Shown here one piece after another: positions 32,811 to 41,117 of a DNA stretch of 64,000 bases. The notes beneath the pieces were generated by a model. That model had not been told where the DNA came from. It was given only the letters and a program-made list of their open reading frames with translations, and ran no database searches. The DNA lies in NCBI GenBank assembly GCA_031993545.1, contig DAMAHZ010000002.1, positions 47,597 to 111,596 on the forward strand. Direction: 5' to 3'. The DNA comes from UBA1535 sp002323775 (GTDB taxonomy: Bacteria; Bacillota; Clostridia; Tissierellales; Sedimentibacteraceae). A program made the position numbers and the translations under genes. Every line of letters starts with the position of its first letter. Positions within the stretch are counted from its first letter, which is position 1.

Positions 32811-33359
32811 ATGATAATTTACACTAAGACAGGTGATAAAGGTCAGACTTCTCTTTATGACGGAACAAGAATTGATAAGGATTCATTGAGAGTTGAGGCA
32901 TACGGAACAATAGATGAGCTTAATTCTAATATAGGCTTTGCTGTTAAGTTTGTGGATGATAAATATATAAAGGAAAAGTTATTTAATATACAAAAAAGAT
33001 TATTTTTTGTAGCAGGAGAGCTTGCTACTGTGGAAAAAGATAAATTTACTTATAATATAAAGGAATCAGATATAATTGGATTAGAAAAAATTATTGATGA
33101 ATATCTTCCTAAAATAAGCGGTGCAGATTCATTTATTGTTCCCGGATCTTCAACTGCCTCGGCTGCACTTCACGTATCAAGAACTGTATGCAGGAGAGCT
33201 GAAAGAAGAATATTAAGCCTTAAAAGACAAGAGGAAGTAAGTGATTTATTGATAAAGTTTGTCAATCGCTTATCTGATGTACTTTATACTTTCGCAAGAT
33301 ATTTAGAAAGTGATTTAACAATAATGGATTTTAAGAAGTTTTACGATGAAGAAATATAA
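32811..33359 (+). CDS. pduO: Cob(I)alamin adenosyltransferase, PduO type
   Basis: The 182-residue protein begins MIIYTKTGDKGQTSLYDGTRI, the PduO ATP-binding P-loop-like start, and has RVEAYGTIDELNS, FIVPGSSTASAALHVSRTVCRRAERR and FVNRLSDVLYTFAR, all family hallmarks. It transfers adenosyl from ATP to Co(I) corrinoid to make adenosylcobalamin. It would complement cobU-cobS-cobC. GGAGG lies 5 bases before the chosen ATG. A large palindromic element follows immediately. Confidence 0.95.
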   Translation: MIIYTKTGDKGQTSLYDGTRIDKDSLRVEAYGTIDELNSNIGFAVKFVDDKYIKEKLFNIQKRLFFVAGELATVEKDKFTYNIKESDIIGLEKIIDEYLPKISGADSFIVPGSSTASAALHVSRTVCRRAERRILSLKRQEEVSDLLIKFVNRLSDVLYTFARYLESDLTIMDFKKFYDEEI

Positions 33360-33367
33360 TAAAAAAT

Positions 33368-33471
33368 AAGCACATATGACTAATGATATACTCACCTTAT
33401 AGTAATCAGTTTTTAACATTTTAACTGTCCTACCATAAGGGGAAAATATTTATTATTAGTCATATATGCTT
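33368..33471. repeat. 104-bp nested palindromic element after pduO
   Basis: The outer arms AAGCACATATGACTAAT (33368-33384) and ATTAGTCATATATGCTT (33455-33471) pair with one mismatch. Inside are CCTTAT/ATAAGG (33395-33400, 33435-33440) and a short CAGT/ACTG stem. The plus strand ends in CTTTTTAAAA, so it can act as a terminator for pduO, and on the other strand for the convergent SemiSWEET gene. The complexity exceeds a normal terminator. Confidence 0.65.
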
Positions 33472-33485
33472 TTTAAAAATCAGAT

Positions 33486-33758
33486 TTACTTTTTCTTCCC
33501 ATATTTTATAATCAGTGTGATTGTTATACCTGTAGCAAGTAAAGAAAGAGTATTAGTTAGAAGATATGCCCACCCTGTACCATGAATTACAAGATTTATT
33601 GCATATATCTCCATTAAAAAAGAACCTGTAAATATCATTAAATAAGTATTCAAATTTATGTCCCTAGCGGATTTTGTTCTTGCTATCTGTATCATTTGAG
33701 GTATTTGACCCAAGGACAAAATTAATCCACCTAAAATCTGTAAAACGTCAAAAATCAT
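33486..33758 (-). CDS. SemiSWEET-type PQ-loop transporter
   Basis: The 90-residue protein has three predicted helices with the PQ-loop motif GQIPQMIQIARTKSARDINLNTY in the first helix and loop, and IYAINLVIHGTGWAYLLTNTLSL later. SemiSWEET proteins dimerise to form a small sugar carrier. The start ATG 33758 follows GGAGG and gives the family length; the frame extends 16 codons upstream without support. The substrate is not known. Confidence 0.85.
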   Translation of the reverse strand: MIFDVLQILGGLILSLGQIPQMIQIARTKSARDINLNTYLMIFTGSFLMEIYAINLVIHGTGWAYLLTNTLSLLATGITITLIIKYGKKK

Positions 33759-33872
33759 TAAAAATTTTCCTCCAATTAGTTTGTTTAGCATAATAGATAT
33801 TTTCAAAAGTAAAATCTATTAATTTTTCTTTGCTGTATAATCCTCTCCTGCCCTAATTATCAAATTCAGTCA

Positions 33873-34229
33873 TTATTTATTATCAATATCCTTAAATTCT
33901 GCGTTTTTAATATAGTTTCCATCTTTATCTTTTAGAAATGGCAGTACTTTTATAACTGCATCATTATTTACTAAGCCATAAATATGTGGATAGTATCTTC
34001 CACAATTATCACCATCTTCATAACGCACTTCTGATTTAAGCTTGCTTTCATCTATACATAACAATACTAATGGCCTTATCAAGTTATTAAAATGACTCTC
34101 TGCTACTCTCCAAAAATATTCAACGGTAGAACAATGTATAAATCCTTCCACCTCTATTTCTTCATCTCCCCACTCTTTCTCGTCTTTTCTTTTATTCCAA
34201 AGTTCTTCTGTCATACAATGAATTATCAT
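33873..34229 (-). CDS. DUF952 family protein
   Basis: The 118-residue protein matches the DUF952 pattern: MIIHCMTEELW, then EVEGFIHCSTVEYFWRVAESHF, LVLLCIDESKL and YYPHIYGLVNNDAVIKV. Structures of the family show an ADP-ribose-processing-like fold, but no function is settled. Its ribosome binding site lies in the tail of the FUSC gene just 6 bases upstream, so the pair is co-translated. Confidence 0.85.
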   Translation of the reverse strand: MIIHCMTEELWNKRKDEKEWGDEEIEVEGFIHCSTVEYFWRVAESHFNNLIRPLVLLCIDESKLKSEVRYEDGDNCGRYYPHIYGLVNNDAVIKVLPFLKDKDGNYIKNAEFKDIDNK

Positions 34230-34235
34230 CTTATT

Positions 34236-34757
34236 TTAATCTCCTTTATCTTTTTTAAATATCTTCAAAAAATCTACTGACAAATACTTATTTACAATAG
34301 TTGCAACTACTACACCCACAAATGTCTCTATTAATCTTGTAAATGGATATATATTGTTATCACCGGTTGTTCTGTGACTTGTTAATATGCTTATAAATAT
34401 AACACAGGCAATTGAAGCTGAGGAGGAAACCTTCAACATTACACATGTATGTATTAAAATTATCGCTCCAATCGGAATCAAAAAAATATATATCTTAGGA
34501 TTTGAAAAAGACTCGCCAAGATAAAATACTCCAAGTCCAATAACAGCAGCAATACAAGTCCCTATGAGCCTACTTTTTCCTGCCTTTACAGTTTCACCAA
34601 CAGTTGGCTGCATACATACAACAGAAGCAATACAAGCATAAAAAGGATTGCCAAAGCCCAAAAGCTCAAATATTATCAGGTCTATAAGTATAGATATAGC
34701 CGTTTTTATATTTCTCATACCGGGAAAATATTTTTTAGGTTTTGTATTATTTTCCAT
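34236..34757 (-). CDS. Aromatic acid exporter (FUSC/DUF939) family membrane protein
   Basis: The 173-residue protein has four to five hydrophobic segments and the family stretch GNPFYACIASVVCMQPTVGETVKAGKSRLIGT, followed by SIACVIFISILTSHRTTGDN and RLIETFVGVVVATIVNKYLS. Only the membrane domain is present, with no long cytoplasmic C-terminal domain. Efflux of small acids is the family theme; the cargo is unknown. Confidence 0.8.
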   Translation of the reverse strand: MENNTKPKKYFPGMRNIKTAISILIDLIIFELLGFGNPFYACIASVVCMQPTVGETVKAGKSRLIGTCIAAVIGLGVFYLGESFSNPKIYIFLIPIGAIILIHTCVMLKVSSSASIACVIFISILTSHRTTGDNNIYPFTRLIETFVGVVVATIVNKYLSVDFLKIFKKDKGD

Positions 34758-35026
34758 CCCAATTTATCCTCTCATTTAAGTTTTTAGATTTATATTTTCA
34801 TTAATACCTCTACTATTCTATACAAAAGATAAAAAACATATAAAAAATATAAAACTTTTTACTTTTATGTTCATCTTATAATGTTCTTAGAGATATTATA
34901 GATGTATTAGAATTAGATTTTTCTTTATTACAATAGTATAATGTAAAAAATAAAATATGTAAACAATTTGTTATAAAATCACAACATTAAATGCTAGTTT
35001 TTATGTGATATAATAAAAAATATTTC

Positions 35027-35055
35027 TTGACACAGTTTTAATTGTAAGATATACT
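35027..35055 (+). promoter_or_regulatory. Promoter of the glyQS T-box leader
   Basis: TTGACA (35027-35032), 17 bp, TATACT (35050-35055). Within the 629-base gap 34758-35386, the part before this promoter is AT-rich and I see nothing else there. Confidence 0.8.
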
Positions 35056-35108
35056 ATGTAAAATTAATATTCAGGCAATGATAAGAAATAGTATGTATTA
35101 TTTAATTT

Positions 35109-35356
35109 TTAGAGAGAAGATGTTTGGTGAAAATCTTTATGAAAATAATATAGAAGGCGTCTTTGAGCTTTTTAGATTGAAAGGATAATTCTGAGTAGAT
35201 TTAAGCGGAGTTTCTACCGTTAAAAAGAAAGCAGCATAAAGAAGAATTTCGAGTGCTGGCAGAGTGCAGAAGTAATTCTGAATTTAGGTGGTACCACGGA
35301 AATTGTTACACAAGTAAATTTTTTCGCCCTAAGCAATAGTAGCTTAGGGCTTTTTT
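35109..35356 (+). promoter_or_regulatory. T-box riboswitch controlling glycyl-tRNA synthetase
   Basis: The leader contains the T-box bulge sequence AGGTGGTACCACGG (35286-35299) and a terminator GCCCTAAGC (35326-35334) paired with GCTTAGGGC (35342-35350) followed by TTTTTT. The T-box sequence can pair with the terminator side to form the antiterminator when uncharged tRNA binds. The stem I region has AAGGCGTC near 35153-35160, where GGC is a plausible Gly specifier. It directly precedes glyQS. Confidence 0.92.
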
Positions 35357-35386
35357 ATTTATAACTAAAATTAGGAGGATTTTATC

Positions 35387-36841
35387 ATGGAAAATTTAAA
35401 ATTAGAGGAAAATATGAGCAATGAAAAAACAAACACTAAACACATGAATGGTAATAAAAACAAGTGCAAAGGTATAACAATGGATGAATTAATAGCTTAT
35501 TGCAACAGGTACGGATTTATATTTCAAGGAAGTGAAATATATGGAGGTTTGGCAAACACATGGGATTATGGTCCATTAGGCACAAGACTAAAAAATAATA
35601 TAAAGGACGCATGGAGATATTTTTTTATTCAAAAAAGAAGAAACAGCTATGAACTAGATTCTGCTATACTTATGAATTCAACAGTATGGAAAGCAAGCGG
35701 TCACTTAGACGGATTTTCTGATCCTTTGCTTGATTGTAAAGAATGTAAGACAAGACATAGAGCAGATAACTTAATTAATGATTTTGACGAATATTCTAAT
35801 GCAGACGCAATGACTCATGAAGAAATGCTTGAATATATTAAAAATCATAGTGTACCCTGCCCTAAATGCGGAAAATCAAACTTTACAGATATAAGGCAGT
35901 TTAACCTTATGTTTGAAACAAAAAGGGGAGTAACAGATGATTCATCAAATAAAGTTTATCTGAGACCAGAAAATGCACAAGGAGAATATGTGAATTTTCT
36001 AAATGTTTTAAGAACAATGAGAACAAAATTGCCTTTTAGTATTGGACAGATTGGAAAAGCCTTTAGAAATGAAATAACCCCTAAAAACTTCATATTCAGA
36101 ACTATAGAATTTGAACAGATGGAATATCAAACATTTTGTAAAAAAGGCGATGACGAGGAACTATACGAATACTTCAAGCAATATGGTTTGGATTTTTTTA
36201 AATTTGTCGGTCTTTCAGCAGAGCGTATGCGTTTTCACGATCATGAAAAATTAGCCTTTTATGCTAAAGCAGCATGTGATATTGAATATTTGTTCCCCTT
36301 TGGATGGGGAGAAATAAACGGTACTCACAATAGAACAGATTATGATTTATCAAAACATCAAGAATTTTCAGGAAAATCTCTTGAATACCTCGATACCGAA
36401 ACAAATGAGAAGTTTATACCCTATGTTATTGAGTCCACTTATGGTTTAGGCAGATTGGTATTAGCTGTACTTTGTGAATGTCTTGAGGAAGAAGAATTAG
36501 AAGATGGAGAAACAAGACAGGTATTAAGAATAAATGAATCCTTAGCACCTATAAAAGTCAATGTTTTGCCACTACACAAGAAGAAACATTCGGATAAAGC
36601 ACAAAGCATCTATGAGGATTTATCCAAACATATGATGACATCTTACGATGAGGCTGGAAACATTGGCAGACGCTATAGACGTGGAGATGCAATTGGTACA
36701 CCATATGCAGTTACAATAGATGATGATACTTTAAACAACAATACTGTAACAGTCAGACACAGAGACTCAATGACTCAAGAAAAGGTAAATGTTGATGAGC
36801 TTGTAGAGTTTTTGCTAAAAAATTTAAAAACCAGCAGATAA
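35387..36841 (+). CDS. glyQS: Glycyl-tRNA synthetase, dimeric type
   Basis: The 484-residue class II synthetase has ITMDELIAYCNRYGFIFQGSEIYGGLANTWDYGPLG near the start, motif 2 IGKAFRNEITPKNFIFRTIEFEQME and motif 3 ESTYGLGRLVLAVL, plus an anticodon-binding domain (IKVNVLPLHKK, GRRYRRGDAIGTPYAVTID). Cys pairs (CKECKTRH, CPKCGKSNF) suggest zinc binding in the insert. It charges tRNA(Gly) and is controlled by the T-box upstream. A Lys/Asn-rich extension of about 30 residues precedes the core. GGAGG is 8 bases before the ATG. Confidence 0.97.
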   Translation: MENLKLEENMSNEKTNTKHMNGNKNKCKGITMDELIAYCNRYGFIFQGSEIYGGLANTWDYGPLGTRLKNNIKDAWRYFFIQKRRNSYELDSAILMNSTVWKASGHLDGFSDPLLDCKECKTRHRADNLINDFDEYSNADAMTHEEMLEYIKNHSVPCPKCGKSNFTDIRQFNLMFETKRGVTDDSSNKVYLRPENAQGEYVNFLNVLRTMRTKLPFSIGQIGKAFRNEITPKNFIFRTIEFEQMEYQTFCKKGDDEELYEYFKQYGLDFFKFVGLSAERMRFHDHEKLAFYAKAACDIEYLFPFGWGEINGTHNRTDYDLSKHQEFSGKSLEYLDTETNEKFIPYVIESTYGLGRLVLAVLCECLEEEELEDGETRQVLRINESLAPIKVNVLPLHKKKHSDKAQSIYEDLSKHMMTSYDEAGNIGRRYRRGDAIGTPYAVTIDDDTLNNNTVTVRHRDSMTQEKVNVDELVEFLLKNLKTSR

Positions 36842-36858
36842 ATAAGTTCTTAAAATTT

Positions 36859-36987
36859 CATGCAGCATACAATTATAAAATTGTGTGCTGCATGGGATAT
36901 TTTCTTAATATAAACATTTATATTAAGAAAATGCTTATACCATTTAGCCTTAACACAAAGAGGCTGTGCAAAATGCACAGCCTCTTT
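36859..36987. terminator. Three successive hairpins between convergent glyQS and hydrolase genes
   Basis: Hairpin one pairs 36859-36873 with 36880-36894 (CATGCAGCA side and TGCTGCATG side). Hairpin two pairs 36899-36914 with 36917-36932 perfectly with a 2-base loop. Hairpin three pairs AAAGAGGCTGTGCA (36957-36970) with its complement (36974-36987). T tracts are short. Together they likely stop transcription from both sides. Confidence 0.75.
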
Positions 36988-36997
36988 AGCAATAAAT

Positions 36998-37765
36998 CTA
37001 ATATGTAAATATCATGTTGTCTATTCTTATTGAAACCGGTCTTGATAAAAGCCACTTATTTGTTGCGGTTTTATCAAAATAAAATAAGGCTCCGTTTGTA
37101 GGGTCAACACCGCTTAAAGCTTCTTTTGCTGCTTTTATTGAATCAGCACTAGCCGGTTTGTTAATCCATCCATTTAATACCGGTGTAAATTGATAATAAC
37201 CGTCTATTACCTCATATATTACTCCGCTGATTGTATTTTTAAATGAACCGCTCTTTACTCTGTTTAATACTACAGCTCCAACTGCGACTTTGGCGTTGTA
37301 TTGCTCACCTTGTGCCTCAGCAGTTATTAATCTTGCAAGCAAGTCCAAATCGCTTGCAGAGTAAGCTGGTGTATTGTCCACTGACTCAGGCGCTGTCGAA
37401 GACTTTGCAGGAACATTTAATTTTTGGCCAATATCTAAATAATCCGTATATATGTTATTTGCACGCCTTAATGTTTCCAATGAGATTTTGTACGATTTAG
37501 AGATTAAATACAAGCTTTCTCCTTTTTTAACCGTATGAGTAATACCGGGAACGTTTAACTTTTGCCCAATGTTTAAATTTGTAGATGTCAGCTTGTTATC
37601 ATTCATTAAGCTTGTTATTGATGTGTTGAATATCTGGCTTATTTTAAATAATGAGTCACCGCTGACTGTGGTGTAAGTTGCCGCATAAGCATTACCCGAA
37701 AATAAAGTTATACCTGCAATCAGAACTGTAGCCAATAAAATTGACTTTAAACTTTTGAATTTCAT
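36998..37765 (-). CDS. LysM-containing SleB-type cell wall hydrolase
   Basis: The 255-residue secreted protein has a signal peptide (about 1-28, ending GNAYA), two LysM modules (about 31-73 and 77-119) that bind peptidoglycan, and a C-terminal hydrolase domain (138-255) of the SleB/CwlJ type (DLDLLARLITAEAQGEQYNAKVAVG, catalytic Glu near 150, VLNRVKSG, DPTNGALFYF). It would cut the glycan strand in the wall. Expression is under a c-di-AMP riboswitch at 37778-37887, a known arrangement for wall hydrolases. Confidence 0.93.
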   Translation of the reverse strand: MKFKSLKSILLATVLIAGITLFSGNAYAATYTTVSGDSLFKISQIFNTSITSLMNDNKLTSTNLNIGQKLNVPGITHTVKKGESLYLISKSYKISLETLRRANNIYTDYLDIGQKLNVPAKSSTAPESVDNTPAYSASDLDLLARLITAEAQGEQYNAKVAVGAVVLNRVKSGSFKNTISGVIYEVIDGYYQFTPVLNGWINKPASADSIKAAKEALSGVDPTNGALFYFDKTATNKWLLSRPVSIRIDNMIFTY

Positions 37766-37777
37766 ATAATCCTCCTT

Positions 37778-37887
37778 CTGCCTCCCGAGTTAGTTGACGG
37801 ATTAGGGTTGAGGAACCCCGCCATTTTTATGGCTTCACCCCGATATAAAATCCCCGGTACTTCATTTCTTGAAGATTCGGCTATTAA
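37778..37887 (-). promoter_or_regulatory. ydaO-yuaA class c-di-AMP riboswitch
   Basis: Read on the minus strand, the leader has the conserved blocks of this class in order: ATAGCCGAATC near 37872-37884, GTACCGGGGAT, ATCGGGGTGAAGCC, GGCGGGGTTCC, CAACCCTAATCCGTCAACTA and ACTCGGGAGGC near 37781. High c-di-AMP turns expression off in this class. It ends just before the ribosome binding site of the LysM hydrolase gene. Confidence 0.93.
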
Positions 37888-37889
37888 AT

Positions 37890-37934
37890 ATTTTAATGTA
37901 AAAGTGACTGTGTTTCAATGGTAAGTCATTGAAA
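37890..37934 (-). promoter_or_regulatory. Promoter of the riboswitch-hydrolase transcript, with inverted repeat at -35
   Basis: TTGAAA (37913-37918), 17 bp, TAAAAT (37890-37895) on the minus strand. The -35 box lies in TTTCAATG (37913-37920) and CATTGAAA (37927-37934), an 8-bp inverted repeat that could bind a regulator. The rest of the 333-base gap to pepF holds the pepF terminator only. Confidence 0.6.
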
Positions 37935-38033
37935 TTGAGGACATATAAAACTTAGCGTACAATATTTTCATTATGATGTAAAATATGATACAGAATACTA
38001 GAGGGGTATCTATTACCGTAAAATGCTAATCAT

Positions 38034-38072
38034 AAATAAAAAGACACATACATTTTTGATAATGTATATGCC
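38034..38072 (-). terminator. Terminator after pepF
   Basis: A 12-bp stem (GGCATATACATT with AATGTATGTGTC, two G-U pairs) around a 6-base loop is followed on the minus strand by TTTTTATTTATG. Confidence 0.75.
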
Positions 38073-38098
38073 TTAAAACTTACATAGATATTAAATTA

Positions 38099-39862
38099 TT
38101 ACTTCTTATTAACTAATTCTACAAATATATCTATTTGCTTAGCAAAAGATTCAAGACCTTTTTTCCAGAATTTTTTATCAGTTAAATCAATATCAGCAAT
38201 TTTAGCTACATCTTCTACACTCATAATTGTTGTAGCCTTAAGCAATTCTTTGTATTTTGGTACGAATGCTTCTCCTTCTTCTTGGTACTTAGCATATAAC
38301 CCTCTTGCAAACAGTCCACCAAACGCATATGGGAAGTTGTAGAAACTTGTACCTGAGCTATAGTAATGGCTTTTGCATACCCACATATATGGGTGAAGAA
38401 TATTGTTATCAAGTCCATCACCATAAGCTTCTTTTTGAGCATTTAGCATTATTTCGCAAAGATTATCTGAGAACATAAAGCTATCACTTCTATTTTCAAA
38501 CACAGCAGTTTCAAATAAATATCTTGAATAGATATCGCATATAATTTGAGTCACATCTTGCAGCTGGCTTTCAACTAATGCAAGTTTAATATCATCATTT
38601 TCTGCAGAAGAAATTGCAGCATTCATTATGATATTTTCATTAAATGTTGACGCTGTCTCTGCTACAGGCATTGAATAATCTGTATTTAAAATTCTATTAT
38701 CTACTACATTTAAGTTGTGATATGCGTGACCTAATTCATGTGCCATTGTTACTACATCACCAAAATTCCCATCAAAATTAGTTAAAATTCTACTTTCCTT
38801 TATTGGGTATATACCAGCACAAAATGCTCCGCCAACCTTGCCTTCTCTTGGATAAAAATCAATCCATTCTTCATCATATGCACGATTAACCATTTCTGCA
38901 AGATCCGGTGCAAAACCTTTAAACAAATTAATTAAATAATCTTTAGAATCTTCTATAGTATATTTTTTGTTGTTATTGCCCATAGGCGCAAACATGTCAT
39001 ACCATGGCAGACCATTTTTATAGCCCAGCGTTTCTCCCTTAACCTTTAGATATTGGTGGAACTTAGGTAAATATTCCTTCATTGCCTCTATTAAGGCATC
39101 TAAAGTTTCACGCTTCATACGAGCATTATGTAAAGTTTGAGCAAGAGGTGATTCAAATCCTCTTAATTTACACTCATTTATTACCTGTAGTTTAATGTTG
39201 TTTAAAGAAAATGCTACTGAATCTTTTATTTTTTCATAACAAGCAAGCTCTGCCTCATATGCTCCCTTTCTTACTATCGGGTCAGCATCATAAGCAAGAT
39301 TTCTGATTGTAGATAAATTGGTTTTTTCGCCATTATAATCTACTTGAACAGAAGATGTTAAGTACGACTGAAGTTTTGACCATGCACTTCCACCGCTTAT
39401 ATTAAATTTTGATATTACTTCTTCTACTTGATCGTTTAAAACATACTTGTTATCCTCAACTATTAATTTTAGAAAATATTCATATTCTTTTAAAAGTGAG
39501 TTAGAATTAATTATTTCGTCAAGATTTTTAATATTCGCTATGTATTTTTTTAATATTGTTAATGGTTTTGTAGTACTACTTGCTTTGTCACTTAATCTAC
39601 CAAGATAAGACGCACTATCCGCATCCTTAGTATTTACTGATTGCTTCAAGCTGGCAAAAGAAAATAACTTAGAAAAAAGCCTTTCTTGTTCTTCAAGTAT
39701 CTCAATTGCTTTTAATAAATTATTTGATGCTTCATTTTTTTCTAAATTATTTACAAAATTGTTCATTTCACTGATAGATCCATCAACTTTGCTTAAATCT
39801 TCAATGAACTTAGGATCATCGTATCCTGTGTAAAGTTTGTCCAAAGACCATACAGAATTCAT
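38099..39862 (-). CDS. pepF: Oligoendopeptidase F
   Basis: The 587-residue M3 metallopeptidase has the zinc motif HELGHAYH near residue 374, followed by PVAETASTFNENI with the third zinc ligand Glu, and GTSFYNFPYAFGGLFARGLY near the end. It degrades short peptides in the cytoplasm. There is no signal peptide. AAAGGAG precedes the ATG, and it has its own promoter and terminator, so it is monocistronic. Confidence 0.96.
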   Translation of the reverse strand: MNSVWSLDKLYTGYDDPKFIEDLSKVDGSISEMNNFVNNLEKNEASNNLLKAIEILEEQERLFSKLFSFASLKQSVNTKDADSASYLGRLSDKASSTTKPLTILKKYIANIKNLDEIINSNSLLKEYEYFLKLIVEDNKYVLNDQVEEVISKFNISGGSAWSKLQSYLTSSVQVDYNGEKTNLSTIRNLAYDADPIVRKGAYEAELACYEKIKDSVAFSLNNIKLQVINECKLRGFESPLAQTLHNARMKRETLDALIEAMKEYLPKFHQYLKVKGETLGYKNGLPWYDMFAPMGNNNKKYTIEDSKDYLINLFKGFAPDLAEMVNRAYDEEWIDFYPREGKVGGAFCAGIYPIKESRILTNFDGNFGDVVTMAHELGHAYHNLNVVDNRILNTDYSMPVAETASTFNENIIMNAAISSAENDDIKLALVESQLQDVTQIICDIYSRYLFETAVFENRSDSFMFSDNLCEIMLNAQKEAYGDGLDNNILHPYMWVCKSHYYSSGTSFYNFPYAFGGLFARGLYAKYQEEGEAFVPKYKELLKATTIMSVEDVAKIADIDLTDKKFWKKGLESFAKQIDIFVELVNKK

Positions 39863-39942
39863 ATTATTCTCCTTTTTAAATGTATTTTAATGCTAAATAA
39901 GGTGTACTTGATATTAATAACGTTGTCCTTATTGCATGATAA

Positions 39943-39971
39943 ATTATAGCACATAATAATATTAAATTCAA
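39943..39971 (-). promoter_or_regulatory. Promoter of pepF
   Basis: TTGAAT (39966-39971), 17 bp, TATAAT (39943-39948) on the minus strand. The leader contains AATAAGG/CCTTATT arms (around 39896-39932) that could form a hairpin. Confidence 0.65.
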
Positions 39972-40041
39972 TGAAACATGTTCGAATTTTTTATTTTAAA
40001 ATTTGCTTTAATTCAATACCCAAATTTCTTCAAAATTCTAC

Positions 40042-40070
40042 TTGTAACAATTGTTTTATTATGGTAAAAT
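40042..40070 (+). promoter_or_regulatory. Possible promoter of the TauE-type exporter gene
   Basis: TTGTAA (40042-40047), 17 bp, TAAAAT (40065-40070), giving a leader of about 175 bases. In the remaining divergent gap 39972-40251 I see only AT-rich sequence. Confidence 0.35.
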
Positions 40071-40251
40071 TGCTCGTATGTTGTTTTATAAAATGTTTTT
40101 TTATCAAATTCTAACATAATTTTATTTGATATTAATATTAATTATAAAAGCTCTAAAAATTTAATTAAAAATCTTTGATTTCTGTATTTTTACTTAAATT
40201 TTAGTATGGTTTTAAATTTAGATTAGTATTTGGAAAGGAATGTGTTTTAAT

Positions 40252-41013
40252 ATGTCTGTACCATCTTTGATTTTTATGTGTTTTGCTGGATTTATAGCCG
40301 CCTTTGTAGATTCTATTGCCGGAGGTGGAGGACTTATCAGTGTTCCTGCTTATATGCTTATTGGATTGCCCCCCACAATGGTTAATGGAACTAATAAATT
40401 TTCTGCTACCTCCGCTTCTTTTACAAGTAGTATAAAGTTTATACAAAGCAAAAAGGCTGATTTTAAGATATTAAAATTCGCATTGCCTCTTACAGTAATT
40501 GGAGCTATGACAGGTGCAGGCACAGCGCTAAGTATACCTGAAAGCTTTTTAAAAACTATAATAAGCATAATGATTGTTTTTATTGGAATTTATACATATT
40601 TTTCAAAAAAGCTTGGAGTAGAGGAAAATTTTACTGGCTATACAACAAAAAATATTGTTTTTACATGTACATTAGCCCTATTTATTGGATTTTATGATGG
40701 ATTTTTTGGTCCGGGAACTGGAACATTTTTAATTTTTGGACTTATAGCAATATATGGCTTTGATTTCACGAAAGCATCAGGCAATGCCAGAATTATGAAC
40801 TTTACAAGTAACATAGTCGCTCTTATTGTATATGCGATAAATGGTAAAATTATATATGCTTATGGTATACCTGTAGCTATATTTTCAATAATCGGTGCTA
40901 AACTTGGTACACAGTTTGCTCTCAAAAATGGAGCAAAATTCATAAAACCTATATTTATTATAATATCTCTTTTAACAGCTTCAAAAATGATTATAGAGAT
41001 GCTATTAAAATAA
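40252..41013 (+). CDS. TauE/SafE family sulfite or organic-anion exporter
   Basis: The 253-residue membrane protein has about eight helices and two TauE/SafE repeat motifs: FVDSIAGGGGLISVPAYMLIGLPPTMVNGTNKFSA at the start and GFYDGFFGPGTGTFLIFGLIAIYGFDFTKASGNARIMNFTSN in the middle. The family exports sulfite, sulfoacetate or similar anions; the cargo is not readable here. I prefer ATG 40252 because the upstream ATG (40240) touches the AAAGGA ribosome binding site. Confidence 0.88.
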   Translation: MSVPSLIFMCFAGFIAAFVDSIAGGGGLISVPAYMLIGLPPTMVNGTNKFSATSASFTSSIKFIQSKKADFKILKFALPLTVIGAMTGAGTALSIPESFLKTIISIMIVFIGIYTYFSKKLGVEENFTGYTTKNIVFTCTLALFIGFYDGFFGPGTGTFLIFGLIAIYGFDFTKASGNARIMNFTSNIVALIVYAINGKIIYAYGIPVAIFSIIGAKLGTQFALKNGAKFIKPIFIIISLLTASKMIIEMLLK

Positions 41014-41026
41014 TATAAAAAAACAA

Positions 41027-41085
41027 AGAGACGTTTCAATTGCCTTATTATTTCTACAAAGCAATCAAAATGTCTCTATATTTTT
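41027..41085 (+). terminator. Terminator after the TauE-type gene
   Basis: AGAGACGTTTCAATTGC (41027-41043) pairs with GCAATCAAAATGTCTCT (41061-41077) at 15 of 17 positions, followed by ATATTTTTATATG. Confidence 0.7.
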
Positions 41086-41117
41086 ATATGATTAAAAATC
41101 AAGTAACTTTATTCTTA

